A DNA stretch of 64,000 bases from Massilia timonae CCUG 45783 (GCF_000315425.1 NZ_JH992922.1:1608611-1672610), one strand, 5' to 3'; positions 18,927 through 28,222 are shown, numbered from the stretch's first letter. The notes: generated by a model not told the origin, from the letters alone. Numbers and translations are program-made.

Positions 18927-20299
18927 CGACAGCCCTGTTCGCGCGCCATGCGCTGCTGCCGCAAGGCTGGCAGCGCGACGTCCTGCTCGAATGGGATGCG
19001 CACGGCGACCTGACCCGGGTGGCGCCCGGCGCCACCGCTTCCCCCGGCATGCGGCAGGCGCAATACGTCCTGCCCGGCATGGTCAACCTGCATTCGCACG
19101 CCTTCCAGCGCGCGCTGGGCGGCCTGACCGAACGCGCCGGCGACGGGCCGGACAGCTTCTGGACCTGGCGCGACCTGATGTACCGCTTCGCCGCCCGCAT
19201 CACCCCAGGCCAGATCGAGGCCATCGCGGCCCAGCTGTTCGCCGAGTGCCTGCGCCACGGCTACACCTCGGTGTGCGAGTTCCACTACCTGCAGCGCGAC
19301 GCCGACGGCGCCGCCTATGCGCGGCCGGCCGAGACGGCCGAGCGGGTGGCCGCGGCGGGACAGGCGACCGGCATGGGATTGACCCTGCTGCCGGTGCTGT
19401 ACAGCCATGCGGGCTTCGGCGAAAAGCCGCTGGCGCCGGCGCAGGCGCGCTTTCGCACGGACGTCGACGAGGTGCTCGGCATCGTCGAGGCCCTGGGCCC
19501 GCTGCGCGGCGGCCAGCTGGAAGTCGGCGCCGCGCCGCACTCGCTGCGCGCCGCCACCATCGATCAGATCCGGGCGCTGGCGGGCGGCTTGCCGCCGGGG
19601 CGTCCGCTGCACATCCACATCGCCGAGCAGCAGGGCGAGGTGGCGCAGTGCCTGGCGCATGCCGGCCGGCGCCCGGTCGAATACCTGATGGACCACGTCG
19701 CGCTCGATGCGCGCTGGTGCCTGGTGCACGCGACCCATTTGAACGAGAACGAAGTCGTGGCGCTGGCAAGCAGCGGCGCGGTGGCCGGCCTGTGCCCGAC
19801 CACCGAGGCCAACCTGGGCGACGGCCTGTTCCCGCTGGCGCCCTTCATCGAGGCGGGCGGGCGCTTCGGCGTCGGCAGCGACAGCCACGTGTCGCAAAGC
19901 CCGGTCGAAGAGCTGCGCTGGCTCGAGTACGGCCAGCGTCTGTTGCACCAGCAACGCAACGTGGCGCACACCCGTGAACGGCGCGACGTGGGCGACTATC
20001 TGTGGCAGGCGGCGCTGCAGGGCGGCGCGCTGGCGACGGGGCGCCGCGTCGGCCTGCTCGAGGCCGGCCGGCGCGCCGACCTGCTGGTGCTGGACGAGCA
20101 GCATCCGAACCTCGATGGCGTGATTGAATCCGAAGTGCTCGGACGTGTTGTATTCTGTGGCAACGACAACCTGGTGCGCGACGTGCTGTGCGGCGGCCGC
20201 TGGGTGGTGCAGGACGGGCGCCACATGGCGCAGGACGAGGTCGCCCAGCGCTACCGCCAGGCGCTCAGGGATTTGCGCGCAGTGACCCAGGAGGTGTGA
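18923..20299 (+). CDS. hutF: formimidoylglutamate deiminase
   Basis: This 458-aa amidohydrolase has the HxH metal motif in VLPGMVNLHSHAFQRALGGL (about residues 50-69), a middle His in RPLHIHIAEQQGEV (about 229-242), VHATHLNENEV, and the Asp in RFGVGSDSHVSQSPVEEL. It deiminates N-formimino-L-glutamate to N-formyl-L-glutamate, so with HutG it makes the Pseudomonas-type five-step pathway rather than the one-step HutG of enteric bacteria. The ATG overlaps the hutG stop. Confidence 0.95.
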   Translation: MTTALFARHALLPQGWQRDVLLEWDAHGDLTRVAPGATASPGMRQAQYVLPGMVNLHSHAFQRALGGLTERAGDGPDSFWTWRDLMYRFAARITPGQIEAIAAQLFAECLRHGYTSVCEFHYLQRDADGAAYARPAETAERVAAAGQATGMGLTLLPVLYSHAGFGEKPLAPAQARFRTDVDEVLGIVEALGPLRGGQLEVGAAPHSLRAATIDQIRALAGGLPPGRPLHIHIAEQQGEVAQCLAHAGRRPVEYLMDHVALDARWCLVHATHLNENEVVALASSGAVAGLCPTTEANLGDGLFPLAPFIEAGGRFGVGSDSHVSQSPVEELRWLEYGQRLLHQQRNVAHTRERRDVGDYLWQAALQGGALATGRRVGLLEAGRRADLLVLDEQHPNLDGVIESEVLGRVVFCGNDNLVRDVLCGGRWVVQDGRHMAQDEVAQRYRQALRDLRAVTQEV

Positions 20300-20300
20300 A

Positions 20301-20906
20301 ATGACAGTCTTGATTCCGTTTGCAGGCTTGGCCCCGGCGCCGTGGAAGAACGGCGGCGGCAGCACGATCGAGATCGCGATCGGCCCGCCTGACGCCGGCT
20401 TCGACGATTTCGACTGGCGCGTCAGCCTGGCGACCATCGCCGAGGACGGCGCGTTCTCGCGCTTCCCCGGCGTCGACCGCACCCTGGCGCTGGTCGACGG
20501 CCATGGCCTGACCCTGCAGATCGACGGCGAGCCGACCCTGATCAGCGACGCCGAACCGGTGATCGCGTTCGACGGCGATTCCGAGGTGCAGGCCCGGCTC
20601 AATCGCGGGCCGACCCTGGACTTCAACGTCATGTCGCGCAGCGAGCGCTGCTGGCACCAGTTCGGGCGGCGTCGCCTGAGCGGCGACTCCACCTTCGTCG
20701 CGCGCGCCGAGGTGACGGTGCTGTTCCTGGCCGAGGGCGACAGCCTGCAGCTGGCCAGCGACGACGAGCGCATCGGCCTGGTGCGCTACGACGCCGTGAT
20801 CCTCGACCAGGGCACGGTGTGGTCGCTGGAAGCGGGGCAGGCCACGATCTTCATCGTCGACGTCCACTATTATTCGGAAGACGACGACGCAGAGATGTAT
20901 GACTGA
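20301..20906 (+). CDS. hutD: HutD family protein
   Basis: This 201-aa cupin-like protein of the HutD/Ves family has [14 protein letters not shown] near the N terminus (about residues 14-27), [19 protein letters not shown], and DFNVMSRS. HutD is not an enzyme of the pathway. In Pseudomonas it is thought to limit hut expression, perhaps by binding formylglutamate. It starts 1 bp after the hutF stop and its end overlaps the hutI start by 8 bp, so translation is probably coupled. Confidence 0.9.
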   Translation: MTVLIPFAGLAPAPWKNGGGSTIEIAIGPPDAGFDDFDWRVSLATIAEDGAFSRFPGVDRTLALVDGHGLTLQIDGEPTLISDAEPVIAFDGDSEVQARLNRGPTLDFNVMSRSERCWHQFGRRRLSGDSTFVARAEVTVLFLAEGDSLQLASDDERIGLVRYDAVILDQGTVWSLEAGQATIFIVDVHYYSEDDDAEMYD

Positions 20907-22110
20907 CCTGCTCTTCACCAACGTCCACCTGGCGACGATGGAGGACGGCTACGGCGAGCTGCCGGACGCCGCGCTGGCGGTGAAGGATGGCCGCATCGCC
21001 TGGATCGGCAAGCGCCTTGATGCCCCGCCGGCAAGCCGGGTGCACGATTGCGGCGGCGCCTGGATGACGCCGGGCCTGGTCGACTGCCATACCCACGTGG
21101 TCCACGCCGGCAACCGCAGCAACGAGTGGGAAGCGCGCCTGAACGGCGCCACCTATGAAGACATCGCGCGCCAGGGCGGCGGCATCATGTCCACCGTGCG
21201 CGCCACGCGCGCAGCCAGTGTCGACGACCTGGTCGCGGCCAGCCTGCCGCGCGTGCGCGCCCTGCTGGCCGAGGGCGTGACCACGCTCGAGATCAAGTCG
21301 GGCTACGGCCTCGAACAGGGCGCCGAAGAACGCATGCTGCGCGCCGCGCGCCGCATCGGCGCGCTGCTGCCGGTGCGGGTGGCGACCACCTTCCTCGGCG
21401 CGCACGCGCTGCCGCCGGAATTCGCCGGCCGCCAGGACGACTACGTGACTGAAGTGTGCGAGCGCATGCTGCCGGCGCTCGCCGCGCAAGGCCTGGTCGA
21501 CGCGGTGGACGCCTTCTGCGAACGGATCGGTTTCACGCGCGCCCAGACCGAGCGCGTGTTCGACGCCGCGCGCAAGCTCGACCTGCCGCTCAAGCTGCAC
21601 GCCGAGCAGTTGTCGGACCAGGGCGGGGCGGAACTGGTGGCGCGCTACGAAGGCCTGTCGGCCGACCACCTGGAACATCTGAGCCCGCAAGGCATCGCGG
21701 CGATGGCGCGCGCCGGCACCGTGGCGGTGCTGCTGCCGGGGGCCTATTATTTTTTGCGCGAGACCGTGATGCCGCCGATCGACGCGCTGCGCGAAGCCGG
21801 CGTGCCGATGGCGGTGGCCACCGACTGCAATCCCGGCACCTCGCCGATGACGTCGCTGCTGCTGGCGATGAATATGGCGTGCACCCTGTGGCGCCTGACG
21901 CCGCAGGAAGCCCTGCTCGGCGCGACCGCCTATGGCGCGCTGGCCCTGGGCCTGCAGGCCGAGATCGGCACCCTGACGGTCGGCAAGCGCGCCGACCTGG
22001 CCTTGTGGAACATCGCCCGTCCCGCCGACCTGGCGTATGCGATCGGCTTCAATCCCTGCCAGGCCGTGGTCAATGGCGGCGTCCTGCGCGCGCCCGGTCT
22101 TGCCGTGTAA
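20899..22110 (+). CDS. hutI: imidazolonepropionase
   Basis: This 403-aa amidohydrolase has the metal motif [21 protein letters not shown] (HTH, about residues 66-68), the middle segments [15 protein letters not shown] and [25 protein letters not shown], and the Asp in [13 protein letters not shown]. It opens the ring of 4-imidazolone-5-propionate to give N-formimino-L-glutamate, the third step. It is the last gene of the hut operon. The next plus-strand terminator is about 240 bp downstream. Confidence 0.97.
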   Translation: MTDLLFTNVHLATMEDGYGELPDAALAVKDGRIAWIGKRLDAPPASRVHDCGGAWMTPGLVDCHTHVVHAGNRSNEWEARLNGATYEDIARQGGGIMSTVRATRAASVDDLVAASLPRVRALLAEGVTTLEIKSGYGLEQGAEERMLRAARRIGALLPVRVATTFLGAHALPPEFAGRQDDYVTEVCERMLPALAAQGLVDAVDAFCERIGFTRAQTERVFDAARKLDLPLKLHAEQLSDQGGAELVARYEGLSADHLEHLSPQGIAAMARAGTVAVLLPGAYYFLRETVMPPIDALREAGVPMAVATDCNPGTSPMTSLLLAMNMACTLWRLTPQEALLGATAYGALALGLQAEIGTLTVGKRADLALWNIARPADLAYAIGFNPCQAVVNGGVLRAPGLAV

Positions 22111-22406
22111 TTTGGCAACACTTGTCCCTTTGTCGCAACACTCGCAGCCACGGTGGGTAAGTGCTTGATCACCCTCAAGCCTGGCTTTCTTGCCTGGCCG
22201 ATGATGGATTCAACACGCGATAACGACAAACGGTTACTACGGCGGTTACAGCAGTAAGCAAATGTAAGCCTTAATGGATCATTAAGAATGGCCAACTATA
22301 GTCATTCATGTGATTCCCATCTCCCCTCCCCATTTGCCAAAATGGGTTTGCCCACGGTGCCAAGGCCCGTGGGTTTTTCTTTCGGGCGTCGCTTTTATTG
22401 CGTGCT
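22111..22406. other. intergenic stretch after hutI, possible small RNA region
   Basis: There is no open frame of note. Its 3' end has two hairpins in tandem: CCCATT (22329-22334) with AATGGG (22341-22346), then the terminator at 22351. TATAGT at about 22287 could be a -10 box. A small RNA ending at the terminator is possible but unproven. Confidence 0.35.
22351..22378 (+). terminator. intrinsic terminator downstream of hutI
   Basis: CCCACGG (22351-22357) pairs with CCGTGGG (22367-22373), followed by TTTTTC. It ends plus-strand transcripts before they run against the minus-strand acetyltransferase gene. Confidence 0.75.
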
Positions 22407-22901
22407 TCAGCTGCGCTGCGCGAGCGACAGCAGGCTGTCGCCGGTGACGCGGCAGATGCGCCAATCCGGCATGACGTCCGCGCCCATGGCTTGGTAAAAC
22501 TGGATGGCCGGTTCGTTCCAGTCCAGCACCGACCATTCGAAACGTCCGCAGCCGCGTTCGACCGCCAGCTGCGCCAGGCGTTGCAGCATCTGCGTGCCAT
22601 AGCCCTTGCCGCGGTGCGCCTGTTTTACATACAGGTCTTCCAGGTACAGGCCCTTCCTGGTGAGGAAGGTCGAGAAGTTATGGAAGAACAGGGCGAAGGT
22701 GACGACTTCACCGTTTTCTTCACCGACGATCGCTTCGCACGATGGGCGCGCGCCGAACAGGCCTTCGTGCAGCAGGGCTTCGGTGGCGACCACCATGTGT
22801 TCGAGTTTTTCGAACACCGCCAGCTCCACGATCATGGCGTGGATGTGGGCGACGTCTTGCGGCTGGGCGGGGCGGATGGAAAAGGCGGTGTTAACATTCA
22901 T
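22407..22901 (-). CDS. GNAT family N-acetyltransferase, SSAT-like
   Basis: This 164-aa protein has a full GNAT fold: FSIRPAQPQDVAHIHAMI at the N terminus, LYLEDLYVKQAHRGKGYGTQ (about residues 86-105) holding the acetyl-CoA pyrophosphate loop (RGKGYG), and FEWSVLDWNEPAIQFYQAMGA near the C terminus. The LEDLYV...WSVLDWN pattern is that of the diamine/spermidine (SSAT) and thialysine acetyltransferase group, so a polyamine-like amine is the likely substrate. Its ATG overlaps the stop of the upstream permease gene by 4 bp (22898-22901). Confidence 0.85.
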   Translation of the reverse strand: MNVNTAFSIRPAQPQDVAHIHAMIVELAVFEKLEHMVVATEALLHEGLFGARPSCEAIVGEENGEVVTFALFFHNFSTFLTRKGLYLEDLYVKQAHRGKGYGTQMLQRLAQLAVERGCGRFEWSVLDWNEPAIQFYQAMGADVMPDWRICRVTGDSLLSLAQRS

Positions 22902-23836
22902 GGCGATTCAATGGCATTGTTCAGGTTAGCGGATTGCACGCTCCTGGCGGCAGGCGTGCGCACGGCCCAGGCGACGCTGGCCAGGCACAGCACCATGCCC
23001 AGGAATTCGAGCAGGCCGGGGCGGTAGTCTTCGAGCTGGACCGACAGCAGCACCGACAGCACGGGCGTGACGACGCCGATGTAGACGGCCTTGTTGGCGC
23101 CGATGCGGCCGATCAGCGTGAAATAGGCGAAGAAGGCGATGACCGAGCCGAAGATCGACAGGTACACCAGGCCCGCCCAGTAGGTGGGGCTCTCGGGTAG
23201 GGTAAAGGCATTGCCGTTGGCAAGCGACCATACCGCCACCATCGACGCGCCCCACAACATCGACCAGGCCATCGTCAGCGGCAGGTTGGACGATTGTTCC
23301 TTGACCTTGTTGACCACGATGCTGCCGGCCGAGCTGGCCAGGGTGGCGGCCAGCGCCAGCACCACGCCGGCCAGGAAATGGCCGTCGCCGCCCGTCTTCA
23401 ATTCTTGCCAGGCGTCGCTGATCGAGTGCCAGAACAGCAGGGCCACGCCGACGGTGGCGATGCCGCCGCAGGCCCAGGTGCGTCCCTTGACCTCGGTGCC
23501 GAAGAATACGCGGCTCCAGATCGGCGTCCAGAACACCATCAGCGCGAACATCACCGCCACCAGGCCAGAGACGATGTGCTGCTCCGATTCGTAGGTGCAG
23601 ATATACGAGATGCCGAAGGTCAGCCCGCCCTGCAGCGCCATCCAGCGATGGGTGCGCCAGGGCAGGCGCAGGCTGTCGCGGCGCACCAGGCAGATGGCGA
23701 ACAGGGCGGCGGCAGCCAGGAAGAAACGGTAGGCCACCGACACGGCGGGAGCGGTGTGTCCCAGCTGTAAGGTGATGGCCCAGAAGGTCGAGCCCCAGAT
23801 CAGTGAGGCGATGATGAAGAGGACGGGAGAAGACAT
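22898..23836 (-). CDS. EamA/DMT family permease
   Basis: This 312-aa protein has about ten hydrophobic helices in two EamA repeats. The first repeat starts MSSPVLFIIASLIWGSTFWA and the second lies near DGHFLAGVVLALAATLASSA. Conserved family features include the Trp-Gly-Ser-Thr in helix 1 and GLLEFLGMVLCLASVAWA at the end. Members export amino acids or other metabolites, or import small solutes; the substrate is unknown. It is co-transcribed with the acetyltransferase gene, with which it overlaps by 4 bp. Confidence 0.85.
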   Translation of the reverse strand: MSSPVLFIIASLIWGSTFWAITLQLGHTAPAVSVAYRFFLAAAALFAICLVRRDSLRLPWRTHRWMALQGGLTFGISYICTYESEQHIVSGLVAVMFALMVFWTPIWSRVFFGTEVKGRTWACGGIATVGVALLFWHSISDAWQELKTGGDGHFLAGVVLALAATLASSAGSIVVNKVKEQSSNLPLTMAWSMLWGASMVAVWSLANGNAFTLPESPTYWAGLVYLSIFGSVIAFFAYFTLIGRIGANKAVYIGVVTPVLSVLLSVQLEDYRPGLLEFLGMVLCLASVAWAVRTPAARSVQSANLNNAIESP

Positions 23837-23933
23837 TCGCGGGAGTATAGTCCTCCCGCTTTGTTCCTGCCGGCATCTTTTACGGCGGTGGGGCGCTCCG
23901 CTGTATCAAAAGCGCAACATCGCCGTCGGGTGA

Positions 23934-24380
23934 TCAATAGGCCAGCCGCATTCGCCGATACAGAAAGCTCAGCACGAATAATGGCCCGATCAGCAGGAAG
24001 CGCAGGTCGTCGAAGAACGATGGTTTCTTGCCCTCGATATGGTGGCCGATGAATTGCCCGATCCAGGCCAGCACGAACACCCCGATCGAGGTCACCAGCA
24101 CGGTGCCTTCCGGCAGCATGTTCAGCAGCCCCAGCATCACGGCGGCCATCGCCGCCATGCCGAGCGCGAACGGCCTGGACAGCCTGATGTAATAGACCAG
24201 CGCGGCGCCCACGACCGCCAGGGCCACGAGCGGGTGAATTGCCCACAGGATGCCCAGCAGGCTGAACACGATGGCGGGGATGCAGACGAAGTGGATCAGT
24301 TCGTTGACGGGATTGCGGTGGCTCTCGGCATAGCGGGCCAGCAACACGTCGATATCGCGCGGCGTAGAGGAAAATTCCAT
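23934..24380 (-). CDS. Mpo1-like (DUF962) membrane protein
   Basis: This 148-aa protein belongs to the YGL010w/Mpo1 group, whose yeast member is an Fe-dependent dioxygenase of 2-hydroxy fatty acids. The His-rich conserved motifs are both present: YAESHRNPVNELIHFVCIP (about residues 17-35) and WIGQFIGHHIEGKKPSFFDD (about 107-126). Four hydrophobic segments place it in the inner membrane. The start MEFSSTPRD at 24380 has GGAGG about 7 nt upstream and fits family length. A role in bacterial fatty-acid alpha-oxidation is only inferred. Confidence 0.85.
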   Translation of the reverse strand: MEFSSTPRDIDVLLARYAESHRNPVNELIHFVCIPAIVFSLLGILWAIHPLVALAVVGAALVYYIRLSRPFALGMAAMAAVMLGLLNMLPEGTVLVTSIGVFVLAWIGQFIGHHIEGKKPSFFDDLRFLLIGPLFVLSFLYRRMRLAY

Positions 24381-24423
24381 GACGGCGGCCTCCAGTTGTT
24401 GTAACGACGATTCTACGCCCGCA

Positions 24424-25401
24424 TCAGTCTCCTTGTCCGGCCTGCCGCGCACTCGACGGCAGCGCCGGCACGGGCGCCGCGGTGTCGGCCGGCTGCAGGC
24501 GCAGGTTCGGATGGTTTGCGAACAGTTCCGAGATCCATTCGACGAATACCCGCACCTTGGCCGACAGGTGGCGGTTGTGCGGATAGACGACGTGCACCGG
24601 CAGCGGGTCGCAGCGCCATTCGGGCAGCAGGCGCACCATCTTGCCGGTGGCCAAGTGCTCGTTGAGCAGGTAATCCGTCATATTGATCACGCCCAGCCCC
24701 GACAGGCCGGCCTGGATATAAGCGCTCGAATCGTTCAGGGCGATCACGCCGGGCAAGGTCATGTCGATGCGCTCGCCGTCGCGGGTGTAGTCCCAGCTGG
24801 AGATCTTGCCATTCCTCGCCGAGAAATAATTCACGCAGCGGTGCCGCTCCAGGTCGCGCGGGTGCATCGGCATGCCGTAGCGTTCCACATAGGCGGGGGA
24901 GGCGCAGGTGACGAAGTTGATCACCCCGACCCGACGTGCAATGAGATTGGTATCGAGCAATTCCCCGCCGCGCACGGCGCAATCGACGCCTTCCTCGACC
25001 AGGTCGACCGGGCGGTCGGTGGTGCCGAGTTCGAGCGTGATGTCCGGATAGCGCTCGAAGAAGTCGGGCAGGGCGGGAATCAGGATCTCGGCCGACAGGC
25101 CGGTCGGCGCATCCACCCGCAGCCGTCCGCTGGGGCTGAAGCGGTGGCGCGACAGCGATTCCTCGGCGTCGCGCACGTCGGACAGGATGCGCACGCAGCG
25201 CTCGTAATAGGCGGCGCCGTCCGAGGTCACCGACACATGGCGCGTGGTGCGGTGCAAGAGCTTGGAGGCGAGCGAGGTTTCCAGCGCCTGTACCAGGGTC
25301 GACACCGTTGCCTTGGGCAATTGCAGGGTCTCGGCGGCACGCGTGAAGCTGCCGGCGTCGACCACTTGCACGAATACTTCCATGGCCTGGAGTTTGTTCA
25401 T
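24424..25401 (-). CDS. LysR family transcriptional regulator
   Basis: This 325-aa protein has the winged helix at the N terminus (MEVFVQVVDAGSFTRAAETL, then LPKATVSTLVQALE) and the periplasmic-binding-like effector domain (GRLRVDAPTGLSAEILIPAL, then GVDCAVRGGELLDTNLIARR). It is of the CrgA/DsdC-like subgroup common in Burkholderiales. It is divergent from the small membrane protein, hydrolase and RND efflux genes, which it may regulate. An extended Ala/Pro tail follows the effector domain. Confidence 0.9.
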   Translation of the reverse strand: MNKLQAMEVFVQVVDAGSFTRAAETLQLPKATVSTLVQALETSLASKLLHRTTRHVSVTSDGAAYYERCVRILSDVRDAEESLSRHRFSPSGRLRVDAPTGLSAEILIPALPDFFERYPDITLELGTTDRPVDLVEEGVDCAVRGGELLDTNLIARRVGVINFVTCASPAYVERYGMPMHPRDLERHRCVNYFSARNGKISSWDYTRDGERIDMTLPGVIALNDSSAYIQAGLSGLGVINMTDYLLNEHLATGKMVRLLPEWRCDPLPVHVVYPHNRHLSAKVRVFVEWISELFANHPNLRLQPADTAAPVPALPSSARQAGQGD

Positions 25402-25542
25402 ATCGTCTTCTTCGGATTAAAACAGTGCGATTGTTCAGCAATCCGAACAATCAATTCGGTATTGCCATCTTTATCTGATTGTAGATGAAGACTATTATGT
25501 GTGCATCGCAACAATGTATTGACCAGGAAGACGGAGCCGGCC

Positions 25543-25770
25543 ATGAGCCATCGGAACATTCAGAACGGAATCTTTACCACGGTAGCAGTCGCCCTGAGCG
25601 GCGTCGCACTGGCGGCACTGCTCTGCACCGATGCCTACTCGCGCGCCGCCGGCGCCGAGGCGCGTGGTTTCCATGCGCTGTCCCTGGAAATGCAGATGAG
25701 CTGCGCCGGCGATTGCGCCGACGTCGACGAGCGCATCGTCCAGCTCCAGAAACAGGGAGCCGCCCGATGA
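25543..25770 (+). CDS. small single-pass membrane or exported protein
   Basis: This 75-aa protein is not recognised. Residues 8-28 form one hydrophobic segment (IFTTVAVALSGVALAALLCT) followed by a short polar tail with a Cys pair region (MSCAGDCADVDER). It may be an uncleaved anchor or a signal peptide. The ATG at 25543 has GGAG 6 nt upstream; a 14-codon longer version from 25501 is possible. Its stop overlaps the ATG of the next gene (ATGA), so the two are translated together. Confidence 0.65.
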   Translation: MSHRNIQNGIFTTVAVALSGVALAALLCTDAYSRAAGAEARGFHALSLEMQMSCAGDCADVDERIVQLQKQGAAR

Positions 25771-26612
25771 GCGCCGTGCTGGACGCCGTCGACCGCAGCC
25801 TCAAGGTACGCGACCTCGAGGTAGGCGGCGCCACCGGTCCCCTGGCCGCGCGGCTGTATGCCGCGGGCCCGGTCGCCAAGCGCGACCTGCTGGTGGTGTA
25901 CTTCCACGGCGGCGGCTTCGACAGCGGCGACCTGGACGAGTGCGACGACTTCCTGCGCAGCCTCGCCGAATGCGACCACCTGCCGCTGGTGCTGGCTTCG
26001 ACCTATACGCTGGCGACCGTGAGTCCGTTCCCGGCCGCGGTCGAGGACGCCCATGCGGTGCTGCAGTGGGCCAAGAAGAACAAGACCAAGCTGGGCTGGA
26101 GCGGCAAGCTCCTGGTGACGGCCGGCATCGAAGCCGGCGCCAACCTGGCGGCGGTATGCGCGCTGATGTCGCGCGACCGCGGCGGCCCGGCCCTGGCCGG
26201 CCAGATCCTGGTCATGCCGATGCTCGACCCGGCGCTCTCCACCGGTTCGATGCGCCAGATGACCTATTGCGCCGATCGCGAGAAGGCGGCCACCGTATGC
26301 GCGGCCGCCTACCGCGGCTACCTGCCGCATGCGGCCGACCGCTCGCATCCGTATGCGGCGCCGCTGCACTCGAGCCGTCTCAAGAACCTCGCGCCGGCGC
26401 TGATCCTGTCGGCCGAAGACGATCCATTACGCGACGAGGCTGAACAATACGGCGCCAAACTGATCAACGCCGGCATTTGCACCACCGTGCGCCGCATGGC
26501 CGCACCCGACCTGCAGGATCCGAACGGGCGCAACGAATGCGCCTGCAAGGTGCAGGCGATGCTCGAGATTTCCAGCTTCCTCGCGCGGCTGGAAGGGCGT
26601 GGAGGCGCCTGA
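25767..26612 (+). CDS. alpha/beta hydrolase fold protein lacking the catalytic Ser and His (probable pseudoenzyme)
   Basis: This 281-aa protein has the overall pattern of the hormone-sensitive lipase group, with the oxyanion motif YFHGGGFDSGDLDE (His47-Gly-Gly-Gly) and the acid region LILSAEDDPLRDEAEQYG. At the nucleophile elbow, where G-D-S-A-G is expected, it reads AGIEAGANLA, with Glu122 in place of Ser. The C-terminal segment that should supply the catalytic His (VRRMAAPDLQDPN) has none. It is therefore unlikely to be an ester hydrolase and may bind a ligand. It sits between a LysR gene and an RND efflux operon. Confidence 0.75.
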   Translation: MSAVLDAVDRSLKVRDLEVGGATGPLAARLYAAGPVAKRDLLVVYFHGGGFDSGDLDECDDFLRSLAECDHLPLVLASTYTLATVSPFPAAVEDAHAVLQWAKKNKTKLGWSGKLLVTAGIEAGANLAAVCALMSRDRGGPALAGQILVMPMLDPALSTGSMRQMTYCADREKAATVCAAAYRGYLPHAADRSHPYAAPLHSSRLKNLAPALILSAEDDPLRDEAEQYGAKLINAGICTTVRRMAAPDLQDPNGRNECACKVQAMLEISSFLARLEGRGGA

Positions 26613-27007
26613 CACCTCAGCATCAACCACCTGATCCCGGCCACGCCGGATACAGCAAGCGTATCGCAAGACACCGTGCCTGGCGCACCGGTGGGGGACC
26701 CATTGTAACTGCGTCTTATGCAGTCTTGATGGGTAAGTAAGAGTCAATCGAAAATGGAGGGTCGCCATGAATCACAACGAGCAGGCACAGGGCCGGCAGT
26801 TGCACGCAGCGCGCGACTGTCCCCGGGGCTAGGCCCGGCGCCGCCGGCATGAACTGACCGGCCGCGTTTCACTTATTTCCTGATTTTTTCCGCGCCACGG
26901 CGCGGAAGGGGATGTTTTTCGCCAGCGTTTCGCTCGACTCGACAGGTCGACGACGCCGGACGGGGTTTTATTGTCTTTTCAATCGTCGTTAATAAGAAAG
27001 GTTAATC
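26613..27007. other. 395-bp leader region before the RND operon
   Basis: It contains a 21-codon open frame with a strong ribosome binding site (26767-26832), and a hairpin TTCCGCGC/GCGCGGAA (26888-26895 with 26900-26907), preceded by a T run. A further T-rich stretch follows. The acrA ATG comes 100 bp after the hairpin. No other gene is seen. Confidence 0.5.
26767..26832 (+). CDS. possible 21-aa leader peptide upstream of the RND operon
   Basis: The peptide is MNHNEQAQGRQLHAARDCPR plus Gly, ending TAG. GGAGGG stands 5 nt before the ATG, much better than for most genes here. It is followed by a stable hairpin about 55 bp later. Whether it is translated and whether it controls efflux genes is unknown; a chance open frame is possible. 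Confidence 0.35.
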   Translation: MNHNEQAQGRQLHAARDCPRG

Positions 27008-28222
27008 ATGAATAACCAGCCAAAACAGGGCAAACTACCGGGCAACCTGCGCGTGATCGTGGCCGCACTGGCGCTCAGTGGACTCGTCGGCGCCGGCCTG
27101 ACCGGCTGCGCCGACGCCAACAGCAACGATGCACCGGCAGCGCCGCCCGCGCCGCCGGTGTCCGCCGCCGTGGTCGTGCAAAAGCCCGTCCTCGAGACCC
27201 AGGAATTCTCGGGCCGCCTGGAAGCGATCGACGTGGTCGAGATCCGTTCGCGCGTCTCGGGCTACATCACCGCCGTCAACTTCAAGCCCGGCGCCGAAGT
27301 CAAGAAAGGCGACGTCCTCTTCGTGATCGACCCGCGTCCTTACCAGGCCGAGGCCGACCGCACCCAGGCCGCCGCGGCCGCCGCCCGCGCCAGGGCCGAC
27401 CTGGCGCGCCTGGAACTGCAGCGCGCCGAGCGCCTGCTGCTTGACAAAGCCATCGCCCAGCGCGAATTCGACGAACGCGACGCCGGCCAGAAGGAGCTCG
27501 ACGCCAGCGCCCGCGCCGCCGCCGCCGAGTACGAAGCCGCGCGCCTGAACCTGGCCTATACCCGCGTCACCGCGCCGATCGACGGCCGCGTCTCGAAAGC
27601 CGAAATCACCCTCGGCAACCTGGTCGATGCCAGCGCCGTGCTGACCTCGGTGGTGTCGCTGGACCGCATCTATGCCAGCTTCGACGGCGACGAAAGCACT
27701 TATCTGCGCGTGAGCCGCCGCACCCATGCCGGCCAGCCGGTCGACGTGAAGGTAGGCCTGGCCGGCGAAGCAGGCTTCCCGCACAGCGGCAAGCTGGAAT
27801 TCGTCGACAACCAGCTCGACAGCCGCAGCGGCAGCGTGCGCATGCGCGCCACCCTGGCCAATGCCGACCGCCAGCTGGCGCCCGGCCTGTTCGCCCGCGT
27901 GCAGATCGCCGGCGGCGCGCCGAGCCAGCAGATCCTGATCCAGGACCGCGCCATCAACACCGACCAGGACCGCAAGTTCGTGTACGTGGTCGACAAGGAC
28001 GGCAAGGCCGAGTACCGCGCCGTCAAGCTCGGACCGCTCGACGATGGCCTGCGCGTGGTGCGCGACGGCTTGAAGCCGGGCGAAAAGATCGTCGTCAACG
28101 GCCTGCAGCGCGTGCGTCCCGGCGCGCCGATCGCCGCGCAAACCGTGCCGATGGTGGCCCCTGCGGCCGCAGCCCCGGCAGCCAAGGACGCCAAAGTGGC
28201 GCTGGCCGACGTCAAGGAGTAA
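27008..28222 (+). CDS. RND efflux periplasmic adaptor lipoprotein (AcrA/MexA type)
   Basis: This 404-aa protein has a lipoprotein signal ending LTGC (Cys34), so it is anchored to the inner membrane facing the periplasm. Barrel-sandwich halves are in FSGRLEAIDVVEIRSRVSGY (about residues 68-87) and in YTRVTAPIDGRVSKAEITLG, flanking an alpha-helical hairpin rich in Ala, Arg and Glu. It links the inner-membrane pump to the outer-membrane channel. It is followed after 6 bp by the pump gene. The C-terminal Ala/Pro/Lys tail is low complexity. Confidence 0.92.
   Translation: MNNQPKQGKLPGNLRVIVAALALSGLVGAGLTGCADANSNDAPAAPPAPPVSAAVVVQKPVLETQEFSGRLEAIDVVEIRSRVSGYITAVNFKPGAEVKKGDVLFVIDPRPYQAEADRTQAAAAAARARADLARLELQRAERLLLDKAIAQREFDERDAGQKELDASARAAAAEYEAARLNLAYTRVTAPIDGRVSKAEITLGNLVDASAVLTSVVSLDRIYASFDGDESTYLRVSRRTHAGQPVDVKVGLAGEAGFPHSGKLEFVDNQLDSRSGSVRMRATLANADRQLAPGLFARVQIAGGAPSQQILIQDRAINTDQDRKFVYVVDKDGKAEYRAVKLGPLDDGLRVVRDGLKPGEKIVVNGLQRVRPGAPIAAQTVPMVAPAAAAPAAKDAKVALADVKE

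Noticed and set aside
18866..20773. Long minus-strand open frame across hutF and hutD
   Set aside because: It is antisense to two well-supported genes, has low-complexity composition, and has no ribosome binding site.
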